DNA of 28,006 bases, taken from assembly GCA_934446465.1 (NCBI GenBank), contig CAKSEF010000019.1:1-28006 (forward strand), in the 5' to 3' direction. A model generated the notes under the pieces. The model worked only from the letters and a program-made list of their open reading frames with translations. It made no database searches and was not told the origin of the DNA. The DNA comes from an uncultured Oscillospiraceae bacterium. Its GTDB lineage: Bacteria > Bacillota > Clostridia > Oscillospirales > JAAYXM01. Shown here one piece after another: positions 1 to 6,939 of this stretch (the first letter of the stretch is position 1; each line of letters begins with the position of its first letter). Made by a program: the position numbers and the translations under genes.

Positions 1-277
1 TGAGAAGAGCTCTCGAAATACCGTGGCGGATAGCACCGGCCTGGCCTGTGAATCCTCCGCCGATAACAGTTGCTTCGATATCAACTTTATCGAGCATATC
101 TGTTGAAACAAGCGGCTGGCGAACTATGAGCTTGAGTGTGTCAAGACCAAAGTAATTGTCGATAGTACGGTTGTTAATCGTAATCTTTCCGCTGCCGTTG
201 GGGTAAACATGAACGCGTGCTACGGAAGATTTTCTTCTTCCTGTTCCGTAAAAATAAGGTTTCTTAGGTGTGTACAT
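1..277 (-). CDS. rpsI: 30S ribosomal protein S9 (partial, C-terminus off window)
   Basis: S9 is a protein of the small ribosomal subunit; its C-terminal tail reaches the P-site tRNA. The minus-strand translation starts MYTPKKPYFYGTGRRKSSVA and carries the family's GTGRRKxxxARV signature at about residues 11-21, then the conserved IGGGFTGQAGAIRHGISRALL region near the window edge. About 92 residues are present; S9 is usually about 130, so roughly the last 40, including the basic tail, lie outside. The start ATG shares one base with the rplM stop (TAATG at 275-279), so it is translationally coupled to L13. It belongs to the rplM-rpsI operon, an order conserved across bacteria. Confidence 0.96.
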   Translation of the reverse strand, partial: MYTPKKPYFYGTGRRKSSVARVHVYPNGSGKITINNRTIDNYFGLDTLKLIVRQPLVSTDMLDKVDIEATVIGGGFTGQAGAIRHGISRALL

Positions 278-726
278 TATTCTACCCCCTCAGCTTCATA
301 AGAAGTAAATGCGACAGGCTTCTGAGCAGCATGGCAATGCTCGGCACCCGCAAATATCTTTAAGCGGCCGAGAGCCTTGCGTCCGAGAACGTTTCTCGGA
401 ATCATACCTTTAACAGCAAGCTCCATAGCGAGCTCGGGCTTCTCATTCATAAGGATTCTGTACTGAACCTCTTTGAGACCGCCTACATAACCCGAATGTG
501 TGCGGTAATATTTCTGCGTGGGCTTGTTTCCTGTGAGTACAGCCTTGGCAGCGTTTACAATGATTACGAAATCGCCGCAGTCTACGTGCGGTGTGTAATC
601 CGTCTTGTGTTTGCCGCGAAGAAGAACGGCAGCCTGAGCTGCAGTTGCGCCGAGAGGCTTATTCGCAGCATCGAGAATATACCATTTTCGAGTAACGGTT
701 TTCTCGTTTGCCATAAAAGTTGACAT
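277..726 (-). CDS. rplM: 50S ribosomal protein L13
   Basis: L13 is an early assembly protein of the large ribosomal subunit. The 149-residue product matches the family in length and shows the typical blocks: RKWYILDA near residue 14, LRGKHKTDYTPHVDCGDFV around 36-54, the YYRTHSGYVGG segment near 73 and GMIPRNVLGRKALGRLK near 107-123. The start at 726 is chosen because GGAGG lies 8 nt upstream; an internal Met5 has no comparable site. It is the first gene of rplM-rpsI and overlaps rpsI by one base. Expression is probably controlled through the folded leader directly upstream, as for L13 in other Firmicutes. Confidence 0.97.
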   Translation of the reverse strand: MSTFMANEKTVTRKWYILDAANKPLGATAAQAAVLLRGKHKTDYTPHVDCGDFVIIVNAAKAVLTGNKPTQKYYRTHSGYVGGLKEVQYRILMNEKPELAMELAVKGMIPRNVLGRKALGRLKIFAGAEHCHAAQKPVAFTSYEAEGVE

Positions 727-740
727 CGTTTCAACCTCCG

Positions 741-838
741 TAATTTAATTTTCAATGAAATTTTCTAAGTATCCGGAAAAAAAGAGTATAAAATATATTC
801 CCTTTTTCCGTTACTTAGTATATAATCTCATTGCAACG
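741..838 (-). ncRNA. Structured 5' leader of rplM, probable L13 leader
   Basis: Between the promoter and the rplM ribosome site the minus-strand transcript can form nested stems. CAATGA pairs with TCATTG (828-833 with 753-758), CTAAGTA with TACTTAG (812-818 with 765-771), and CGGAAAAA with TTTTTCCG (803-810 with 774-781). Firmicutes rplM-rpsI operons are known to carry an L13-binding autoregulatory leader. Position and fold agree with that, but I cannot match the family consensus base by base. Confidence 0.5.
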
Positions 839-844
839 TCTATT

Positions 845-873
845 ATTTTACATACTTTGGCGGGAATTGTCAA
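845..873 (-). promoter_or_regulatory. Sigma-A promoter of rplM-rpsI
   Basis: On the minus strand TTGACA (868-873) and TAAAAT (845-850) are separated by exactly 17 nt. Transcription would start near 838 and give a leader of about 110 nt. Confidence 0.85.
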
Positions 874-986
874 CACATTTTTTGATGTTTTTCAATTTAC
901 ATTCCAAAAACTCTTAAATTCTCCTACATTCTTACGTATTCTCTTGTATTCTCATTTTGCAATTTAAATTTTACGGAGGAAATACT

Positions 987-1760
987 ATGCAGCGTATACT
1001 CAGTTTAACCCGAAAGTGCGTAGCCGAATACAAAATGATAGAAAACGGTGATGTTATCGGTGTCGGCGTATCAGGCGGAAAGGATTCGATGCTTACGCTT
1101 CTTGCTCTGTCAGAGCTTGGGAAGTTTTACACAAAGAGCTTTGATTTGAAAGCCATAACTGTGGATTCGGACCCCGGAAATTCAAATTTTGACGAAATAC
1201 GAAATTTCTGCGAGGAACATGAAATAGAGTACAGCATTGTTCCAAGCAATATTTTTGAGATTGTTTTCGACATAAGGAAGGAAGAAAACCCATGCTCATT
1301 GTGTGCAAAAATGAGGAGGGGGATATTGCATGATGAGGCTAAAAGACTCGGATGCAATAAGATTGCCCTCGGACATAACTTTAATGACGCAGTTGAAACG
1401 TTTCTGTTATCGCAAATATATGAGGGGAGGATATCATGTTTTTCTCCCGTAACTTATCTTGACCGAAAGAAACTTTGGCAAATACGCCCGCTCTTATACA
1501 TAAATGAATATCTGATACGAGGAGCAGTAAAAAGACTGAATTTGCCGATAGTCAAGAACCCATGTCCGGCAAACGGTAATACAAAGCGCCGGGAAATTAA
1601 AGAATTTGTCCTGGATATGGAAAGGAAATATCCCGGATACGCAATCAGGATTTTCGGAGCGATGCAGAGACTCCCGCTCAAAGGATGGGAAATCCTCGAC
1701 AACAACCCGAGAATGACCGCAAAAGCCGATTCCAAACTTGACAAAAACAGTCAAATATGA
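987..1760 (+). CDS. ttcA: TtcA-like tRNA 2-thiocytidine biosynthesis protein (PP-loop ATPase)
   Basis: TtcA-family enzymes adenylate a tRNA cytidine through a PP-loop and exchange its oxygen for sulfur with help of a [4Fe-4S] cluster. The 257-residue product has the PP-loop SGGKDS at 29-34, a CSLC pair (C103, C106) followed by KMRRG, the LGHNFNDAVETFL block at 128-140 and a third cysteine in NPCPANG (C193). This three-cysteine pattern is that of the TtcA cluster site and argues against TilS. The ATG at 987 sits 6 nt after ACGGAGGA; a longer frame from 957 would run through this ribosome site and is rejected. The gene is divergent from rplM. Its last codons overlap the promoter of the purine operon. 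The exact tRNA target is inferred from the family. Confidence 0.8.
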   Translation: MQRILSLTRKCVAEYKMIENGDVIGVGVSGGKDSMLTLLALSELGKFYTKSFDLKAITVDSDPGNSNFDEIRNFCEEHEIEYSIVPSNIFEIVFDIRKEENPCSLCAKMRRGILHDEAKRLGCNKIALGHNFNDAVETFLLSQIYEGRISCFSPVTYLDRKKLWQIRPLLYINEYLIRGAVKRLNLPIVKNPCPANGNTKRREIKEFVLDMERKYPGYAIRIFGAMQRLPLKGWEILDNNPRMTAKADSKLDKNSQI

Positions 1761-1766
1761 TAATAT
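1738..1766 (+). promoter_or_regulatory. Sigma-A promoter of the purine operon, inside the end of ttcA
   Basis: TTGACA (1738-1743), a 17-nt spacer and TAATAT (1761-1766). The -35 and spacer are coding sequence of the ttcA-like gene and the -10 starts right after its stop (1758-1760). Initiation near 1773 coincides with the 5' end of the ZTP aptamer. Confidence 0.85.
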
Positions 1767-1770
1767 CAAG

Positions 1771-1848
1771 GCGTAGTCAGTTACTGGCGGAATATGTGAA
1801 TTAACACAGTGTAACGACTATTATTTAAGCCGACCGCCTGGGCAACTC
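1771..1848 (+). ncRNA. ZTP (pfl) riboswitch aptamer
   Basis: All hallmarks of the ZTP/ZMP-sensing pfl motif are visible. P1 is TAGTC/GACTA (1774-1778 with 1816-1820). P2 is TGTG/CACA (1795-1798 with 1805-1808). The conserved ACTGGCGGAA lies in the first domain and ACCGCCTGGGCA in the second. A pseudoknot can form between GGCGG (1786-1790) and CCGCC (1834-1838). The ligand, AICAR mono/triphosphate, accumulates when 10-formyl-tetrahydrofolate is limiting; binding is known to switch such genes on. Here it sits at the head of an operon that encodes the enzyme consuming ZMP. Confidence 0.93.
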
Positions 1849-1869
1849 TTATTTGAGTTGCCCTTTTTT
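1840..1869 (+). terminator. Riboswitch-controlled intrinsic terminator upstream of purE
   Basis: A perfect 9-bp stem GGGCAACTC/GAGTTGCCC (1840-1848 with 1855-1863), loop TTATTT, then six T. The 5' arm begins with the GGGCA of the conserved CCGCCUGGGCA, so ligand-bound aptamer and terminator exclude each other: a transcriptional ON switch. It would also stop readthrough from ttcA. Confidence 0.92.
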
Positions 1870-1900
1870 AGTTTAAATATATGTTTAGGGGGTATCAGCA

Positions 1901-2395
1901 ATGAAAAAAGTTGCGGTTATCATGGGAAGTAAGAGCGATTTGCCGACAATGGAAAAGGCTTTTGCAAAGCTCAAATGTCTTAAAATTCCGTTTGAGGTTC
2001 ACGTTATGTCGGCTCACAGGACTCCGAGCGCAGTTGCGGAGTATTCGTCCGCTGCGGCAAAAAACGGCTACGGGGCAATAATTGCGGCTGCCGGAAAGGC
2101 TGCGCATCTTGCAGGCGTAATCGCGGCAAACACTGTGCTCCCGGTTATAGGTGTACCGATAAAGTCATCGACGCTTGACGGACTTGATGCGCTTTTGTCA
2201 ACCGTTCAAATGCCGTCAGGGATACCTGTTGCAACTGTTGCCATTGACGGAGCCGAAAATGCGGCAATCCTTGCGTCACAGATTCTTGCATTGGAAGACG
2301 CTGAGCTCTCGGAAAGAATTGCCGAGATGAGAAAAGATATGAAAAACGCAGTTGCAGAAGCAGATTGCGAAATTTCCGAAAAATATAATAATTAA
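1901..2395 (+). CDS. purE: N5-carboxyaminoimidazole ribonucleotide mutase / AIR carboxylase PurE
   Basis: PurE makes CAIR, the carboxylated imidazole intermediate of purine synthesis. The 164-residue product has GSKSD at 9-13, SAHRTP at 37-42 and AAGKAAHLAGV at 63-73. The last matches the GGAAHLPG loop of class I (N5-CAIR mutase) rather than the GRSNALSG-type loop of class II (direct AIR carboxylase), although P is replaced by A. Class I normally works with PurK, for which there is no gene here. It is the first gene of the operon; AGGGGG lies about 8 nt before the ATG. It is controlled by the ZTP riboswitch, and purC follows after 12 nt. Confidence 0.95.
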   Translation: MKKVAVIMGSKSDLPTMEKAFAKLKCLKIPFEVHVMSAHRTPSAVAEYSSAAAKNGYGAIIAAAGKAAHLAGVIAANTVLPVIGVPIKSSTLDGLDALLSTVQMPSGIPVATVAIDGAENAAILASQILALEDAELSERIAEMRKDMKNAVAEADCEISEKYNN

Positions 2396-2407
2396 GGAGC
2401 TAAAGAA

Positions 2408-3118
2408 ATGAAGAAATTGGAACAATTATATGAGGGAAAAGCAAAAAAGGTTTTTGCAACAGATGATGAGAGATATTGCATAGTTTCGTACAAGGATGAC
2501 GCTACGGCTTTCAACGGATTGAAAAAAGGAACAATCCGCGGAAAAGGCGTTGTAAATAATAAAATGTCGAACTACCTCATGAAAAAACTCGAAGAAAAAG
2601 GTTTACCCACGCACTATGTCGAGGAGCTAAATGACAGGGAAACTGTCGTGAAGAAGGTTTCAATCGTTCCGCTAGAGGTTATCGTCAGAAATGTCGCGGC
2701 AGGTTCGTTTTCCAAGCGTTTCGGAGTCGCAGAGGGAACTAAGCTTTTATGTCCCACACTTGAGTATTGCTACAAGAACGACGACCTCGGCGACCCGATG
2801 GTAAACGATTACCACATACTCGCCTGCGGCTGGGCCACCAGGGAAGATCTGAACACAATTTCCGGCTATACGTTTAAGATTAATGAATACCTTCTTGATT
2901 TCTTTAAATCTATCGGTGTTGATTTAATAGACTTCAAGATTGAGTTCGGAAAGACTTCAGACGGCACAATTCTGCTTGCCGATGAAATATCTCCCGATAC
3001 ATGCAGACTTTGGGACAGTGCAACTCATGAAAAACTTGATAAAGACCGCTTCCGCAGAGATATGGGCGGCGTAGAGGAAGCCTATGCAGAAATGATGGGC
3101 AGAATTTTTGGTAAATAA
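2408..3118 (+). CDS. purC: SAICAR synthetase PurC
   Basis: PurC ligates aspartate to CAIR using ATP to give SAICAR. The 236-residue product is the usual bacterial length. It shows LYEGKAKKVF at 7-16 (nucleotide-binding beta hairpin), the VPLEVIVRNVAAGS signature near 88-101, DFKIEFGK in the middle and LADEISPDTCRLWD near 191-204 for metal and substrate binding. AAGGAGC lies a few bases before the ATG. It is the second gene of the purine operon, 12 nt after purE and 22 nt before purF. The product needs PurB (adenylosuccinate lyase) next, which is not encoded in this window. Confidence 0.97.
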   Translation: MKKLEQLYEGKAKKVFATDDERYCIVSYKDDATAFNGLKKGTIRGKGVVNNKMSNYLMKKLEEKGLPTHYVEELNDRETVVKKVSIVPLEVIVRNVAAGSFSKRFGVAEGTKLLCPTLEYCYKNDDLGDPMVNDYHILACGWATREDLNTISGYTFKINEYLLDFFKSIGVDLIDFKIEFGKTSDGTILLADEISPDTCRLWDSATHEKLDKDRFRRDMGGVEEAYAEMMGRIFGK

Positions 3119-3140
3119 TTTTCGGAAAGGAACGATATAA

Positions 3141-4565
3141 TTGGGCGGTTTTTTTGGCGCACTAGGTAAAAACGATGTAATTCCGGATGTGTTTTTCGGA
3201 ACTGACTATCACTCGCATTTAGGAACAAGGCGCGGCGGCATTGCGGCATTTGACAGAGAAATCGGTCTTCAGCGCGAAATACACAATATTGAGAACTCTC
3301 CGTTTAGAACAAAATTTGAAAATGTTTTTGAGGAAATGAAGGGAACATCGGCAATAGGCTGTATAAGCGATTCTGACCCGCAGCCGCTGTTGATTCGCTC
3401 CAATATAGGAATTTACGCGTTGTGTATGGTAGGACTCATAAATAACCGTGAGGAACTCATCGAGCAATATCTTTCGTTCAGCGGAGGTCATTTTGATGTA
3501 ATGACCGGAGGAAAAGTTAATTCCGTAGAGCTTGTAGCGGCGCTGATAAATCAAAAAGGCAGTTTCAGTGAGGGAATTAAGTTTGCACAAAGTGTAATTG
3601 ACGGTTCAGTTACGCTCTTGATATTGAAAGACGACGGTTCTTTGATTGCTGCGAGGGACAGGCTTGGCAGGCTTCCGGTTTTAATCGGAAAAAAAGACGG
3701 CGGATACTGTGTTTCGTTCGAGTCGTTTGCATACAAAAAACTCGGCTATGAAGATATGCGTGAGCTTGGTCCGGGTGAAATCGTTCACATAACATCGGAT
3801 AAAATTGACGTGCTGAATAAACCCGGCAAAGAGATGAAAATATGTTCCTTTTTATGGTCGTATTACGGTTATCCTACATCCAACTACGAGGGTGTAAACG
3901 TTGAAGTAATGCGCTGCAAAAACGGTGAAATTATGGCACGAAACGATAAAGAACACGGAAGAACGGACGACATTGACTATGTCGGCGGCGTTCCTGATTC
4001 GGGGACACCGCACGCGATAGGATATGCAAACGAAAGCAAGATACCTTTTGCAAGGCCGTTTATTAAATATACGCCGACATGGCCGAGAAGCTTTATGCCC
4101 ACAAGCCAGAAAGAACGCGAAAAAATAGCAAACATGAAGCAGATTCCGGTTCATGAGCTTATTGAGAATAAAAACCTCCTGTTTGTTGATGACTCAATAG
4201 TCAGGGGCACACAGCTTCGCGAAACGGTTGAGTTTCTCTATAAAAACGGAGCTAAAAGCGTTCATATGCGTTCGGCATGTCCGCCGATAATGTATTGCTG
4301 TAAGTATCTGAACTTTTCGCGTGAACGCAGTGAAATGGAGCTTTTGGCACGCAGGGTTATCCTTGCGCTTGAGGGAGAAGATGGCTTTAACCATATCGAT
4401 GAATACATCGACGCAGATACAGAGCGCGGGAAAAATTTGAGAAAAACGATATGTGAAAAGTTTAAATTCGACTCTCTCGAGTTTCAATCTCTTGAGGGAA
4501 TAATAGAGGCAATCGGAATCGAACCGTGCAAGCTCTGTACATATTGCTGGAACGGTAAGGAGTAA
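3141..4565 (+). CDS. purF: Amidophosphoribosyltransferase PurF family, lacking the catalytic N-terminal Cys
   Basis: PurF normally makes phosphoribosylamine from PRPP and glutamine-derived ammonia. This 474-residue protein keeps the PRTase half: VDDSIVRGT at 349-357 and PDSGTPHAIGYA near 285-296. It also keeps cysteines placed like the Bacillus Fe-S ligands (C235, C386/C387, C463, C466). The glutaminase half is degenerate. The N-terminus is MGGFFG, where a free Cys must follow Met. GHVRYS is replaced by GCISDS near 73-78 (Arg lost), and AHNGNL by CMVGLI near 95-100 (oxyanion Asn lost). The start is TTG with an in-frame TAA directly before it, so no upstream Cys is possible; GGAAAGGA precedes it. 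I recall similar MGGFFG proteins annotated as PurF in Clostridia and Bacteroidetes. The ammonia source is unknown. Confidence 0.85.
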   Translation: MGGFFGALGKNDVIPDVFFGTDYHSHLGTRRGGIAAFDREIGLQREIHNIENSPFRTKFENVFEEMKGTSAIGCISDSDPQPLLIRSNIGIYALCMVGLINNREELIEQYLSFSGGHFDVMTGGKVNSVELVAALINQKGSFSEGIKFAQSVIDGSVTLLILKDDGSLIAARDRLGRLPVLIGKKDGGYCVSFESFAYKKLGYEDMRELGPGEIVHITSDKIDVLNKPGKEMKICSFLWSYYGYPTSNYEGVNVEVMRCKNGEIMARNDKEHGRTDDIDYVGGVPDSGTPHAIGYANESKIPFARPFIKYTPTWPRSFMPTSQKEREKIANMKQIPVHELIENKNLLFVDDSIVRGTQLRETVEFLYKNGAKSVHMRSACPPIMYCCKYLNFSRERSEMELLARRVILALEGEDGFNHIDEYIDADTERGKNLRKTICEKFKFDSLEFQSLEGIIEAIGIEPCKLCTYCWNGKE

Positions 4566-4585
4566 CTGACAGGAGGGAATGACAA

Positions 4586-5629
4586 ATGAGCGAGAAATCA
4601 AGGTCTGAAAGTTATGCTGCCGCGGGTGTTGATATCACTGCCGGATACCGAGCGGTAGAGCTTATGAAGAAGCATATTGCAAGAACTGTTACACCCGGAA
4701 CCGTGTCCGGAATCGGAGGCTTCGGCGGTCTGTTTGAACTCGACCTGACAGGCATATCAAGGCCTGTGCTTGTAAGCGGTACAGACGGCGTAGGAACAAA
4801 GCTGAAGCTTGCGTTTTTACTTGATAAACATGACACGGTAGGAATAGACTGCGTAGCCATGTGTGTAAATGACGTCATATGCTGCGGCGCAAAACCGCTG
4901 TTTTTCCTTGACTACATAGCACTCGGAAAAAACATCCCGGAAAGAGTTGCTAATATAGTCTCAGGTGTTGCTGAGGGATGCGTCCGTGCCGGTTGTTCAC
5001 TTGTTGGCGGCGAAACGGCCGAGATGCCGGGCTTTTATCCCGAGGATGAGTACGATATAGCCGGATTTACGGTCGGTGTCGTTGATAAAGAGAAGATTTT
5101 TGACAATTCACTGATTGATGACGGTGATGCAATAATCGCACTCCCGTCTTCGGGCGTTCATTCAAACGGTTTTTCTCTCGTCAGAAAAGTGTTCGGAATA
5201 GGAAGCGGCGGAAGAATAAACGAATACAGCGCAGAGCTTGGTAAAACTCTCGGGGAAGCACTTCTTGAGCCTACCAAGATATATGTAAAACCCGTACTTA
5301 CGCTTGCCGAAAAAATTGCACCGAGGGCGGTTTCTCATATAACCGGCGGTGGTTTCTACGAGAATATTCCGCGTTCGTTACCGAACGGATACAGAGCCGT
5401 TATTGAAAAAAAATCAATAAGAAAAAATCCGTTGTTTGATATTATAGCGCTTGAAGGCAACATTCCCGAACGCGATATGTTTAATACTTTCAATATGGGG
5501 GTCGGAATGAGTATCGTTGTTGGTAAGGCATATGCTGATACCGCTGTTTCCATATTGAGAGAGAGCGGCGAAGATGCCTACATAATAGGGGAAATAAAAA
5601 AAGGCGGAGAGGGCGTAGAGATATGCTGA
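4586..5629 (+). CDS. purM: Phosphoribosylformylglycinamidine cyclo-ligase (AIR synthetase) PurM
   Basis: PurM closes the imidazole ring of FGAM using ATP to give AIR. The 347-residue product has family length, with SGTDGVGTK at 64-72, the GGETAEMPGFY block near 147-157 and GGGFYENIPR in the C-terminal half, typical of the PurM/AIRS superfamily. The ATG has AGGAGGGA upstream at 4571-4578. It lies 20 nt after purF and its last 7 nt overlap purN, indicating coupled translation. Its substrate comes from PurL at the end of the same operon. Confidence 0.97.
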   Translation: MSEKSRSESYAAAGVDITAGYRAVELMKKHIARTVTPGTVSGIGGFGGLFELDLTGISRPVLVSGTDGVGTKLKLAFLLDKHDTVGIDCVAMCVNDVICCGAKPLFFLDYIALGKNIPERVANIVSGVAEGCVRAGCSLVGGETAEMPGFYPEDEYDIAGFTVGVVDKEKIFDNSLIDDGDAIIALPSSGVHSNGFSLVRKVFGIGSGGRINEYSAELGKTLGEALLEPTKIYVKPVLTLAEKIAPRAVSHITGGGFYENIPRSLPNGYRAVIEKKSIRKNPLFDIIALEGNIPERDMFNTFNMGVGMSIVVGKAYADTAVSILRESGEDAYIIGEIKKGGEGVEIC

Positions 5630-6240
5630 GGGCAAGAATTGCCGTCCTTGTTTCCGGAGGCGGTACGAATTTGCAGGCACTGATTGATGCTCAAAAAGAC
5701 GGCAGAATCAGAAACGGCGAAATAGTTCTTGTTATTTCAAATAAATGCGATGCGTTTGCCTTAAAAAGGGCGGAACGTGCGAGAATCAAAACCTCTGTAA
5801 TCGAAAAGAGCGGACGCACGCAGGATGAGTTTGAATATGGTATTCTAAAAGTACTCGCAGAAAATGATATTGACCTAATAATTCTTGCAGGCTTCATGTC
5901 AATACTAAGCAAAAGGTTTGTTTCGCATTACAAAGACAGAATCATAAATGTGCACCCCTCACTGATACCGTCATTCTGCGGAAAAGGTTTTTACGGTCTT
6001 AAAGTTCATGAAGCGGCGCTTTCTTATGGTGTAAAGGTAACCGGCGCTACAGTGCATTTTGTAAACGAAATACCCGACGGTGGGAAAATTATAATGCAAA
6101 AAGCCGTGGAGGTATCTGATTCGGACACTCCGGAAACCCTTCAAAGGAAAGTAATGGAGGAGGCAGAGTGGAAAATACTGCCTCAGGCGACGGAGACGGT
6201 ATGCAGGCATATAGTTAAGGAGAAAAATCATGATATATGA
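5623..6240 (+). CDS. purN: Glycinamide ribonucleotide formyltransferase PurN
   Basis: PurN transfers the formyl group of 10-formyl-tetrahydrofolate to GAR. The 205-residue product shows SGGGTNLQAL at 11-20 (phosphate loop) and the catalytic triad residues N109 and H111 in NVHPSLIPSF plus D152 in PDGGKI. Its ATG lies inside the 3' end of purM (7-nt overlap), and its own 3' end overlaps purO by 11 nt, so purM-purN-purO look translationally coupled. Because it uses 10-formyl-THF, its place behind a ZTP riboswitch makes sense. Confidence 0.96.
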   Translation: MLRARIAVLVSGGGTNLQALIDAQKDGRIRNGEIVLVISNKCDAFALKRAERARIKTSVIEKSGRTQDEFEYGILKVLAENDIDLIILAGFMSILSKRFVSHYKDRIINVHPSLIPSFCGKGFYGLKVHEAALSYGVKVTGATVHFVNEIPDGGKIIMQKAVEVSDSDTPETLQRKVMEEAEWKILPQATETVCRHIVKEKNHDI

Positions 6241-6934
6241 AGAATTGAAAAACAATGCTTATCCCGGGAGGGGAATAATACTCGGAAAATCAGAGAGCGG
6301 GAAAGAAGCCGTAATTGCATATTTCATAATGGGACGCAGCGAGAACAGCAGAAACAGAATTTTTATTGAAAATGACGGCGTTCTTCACACAGAAGCATTT
6401 GAGCCGTCAAAGCTTATTGACCCGTCCCTTATAATCTATAACGCGGTGCGGAAAATTGATGACGGCCTGATAGTTACAAACGGAAATCAGACGGACACAA
6501 TCTACGACTATTTGAATATGGGAAAAAGTTTTGAAGACGCATTAAACACACGCGAGTTTGAACCGGATTCCCCAAATTACACACCGCGTATCAGCGGACT
6601 TATTAGCGTAAAGGAAAACAACTTGACATATAAACTATCTATATTAAAGAGCTTTGACGGGGACAATTCCGTCTGTATCAGGAACTTTTTCAATTACTCC
6701 GGAGCGCTTAACGGAACAGGCCATCTTATACATACATATAACTCCGACGGAAGTCCTATCCCATCATTTAGCGGGGAACCGAAAAGAATGGATATTGTCG
6801 GCGATATAGATACATACAGCATTGATTTGTGGAACAGTCTAAATGAAGACAACAGGGTTTCACTCGTCGTCAAGTTTGTCTCAATCGAAAGCGGAGAGAC
6901 CGAAACGCGTATTATCAACAAGAATATGAGGTGA
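6230..6934 (+). CDS. purO: IMP cyclohydrolase, PurO (archaeal-type) family
   Basis: This 234-residue protein resembles PurO, the Ntn-fold IMP cyclohydrolase first known from archaea, which closes FAICAR to IMP. Visible signatures are PGRGIILG at 12-19 and AYFIMGRSENSRNRIF at 30-45, and later blocks such as NYTPRISGLI. AAGGAG lies 7 nt before the ATG at 6230; the gene overlaps purN by 11 nt. The next gene is an AICAR transformylase that lacks the usual fused cyclohydrolase domain, so the pair together replaces bifunctional PurH. This complementary context makes the assignment strong even though the family is divergent. Confidence 0.88.
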   Translation: MIYEELKNNAYPGRGIILGKSESGKEAVIAYFIMGRSENSRNRIFIENDGVLHTEAFEPSKLIDPSLIIYNAVRKIDDGLIVTNGNQTDTIYDYLNMGKSFEDALNTREFEPDSPNYTPRISGLISVKENNLTYKLSILKSFDGDNSVCIRNFFNYSGALNGTGHLIHTYNSDGSPIPSFSGEPKRMDIVGDIDTYSIDLWNSLNEDNRVSLVVKFVSIESGETETRIINKNMR

Positions 6935-6939
6935 TAGAG

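Noticed and set aside
755..967. Plus-strand 70-codon frame opposite the rplM leader
   Set aside because: No ribosome site, odd composition, and it lies over the promoter and folded leader of rplM; no family resemblance.
957..986. Longer N-terminus for the TtcA-like protein
   Set aside because: The extension is translated from the AGGAGG region itself; ATG 987 has proper spacing and fits the family.
6931..6939. GTG start for the AICAR transformylase
   Set aside because: The ribosome site GAGGTG overlaps this GTG; ATG 6940 has the right spacing and gives the usual MKEL start.
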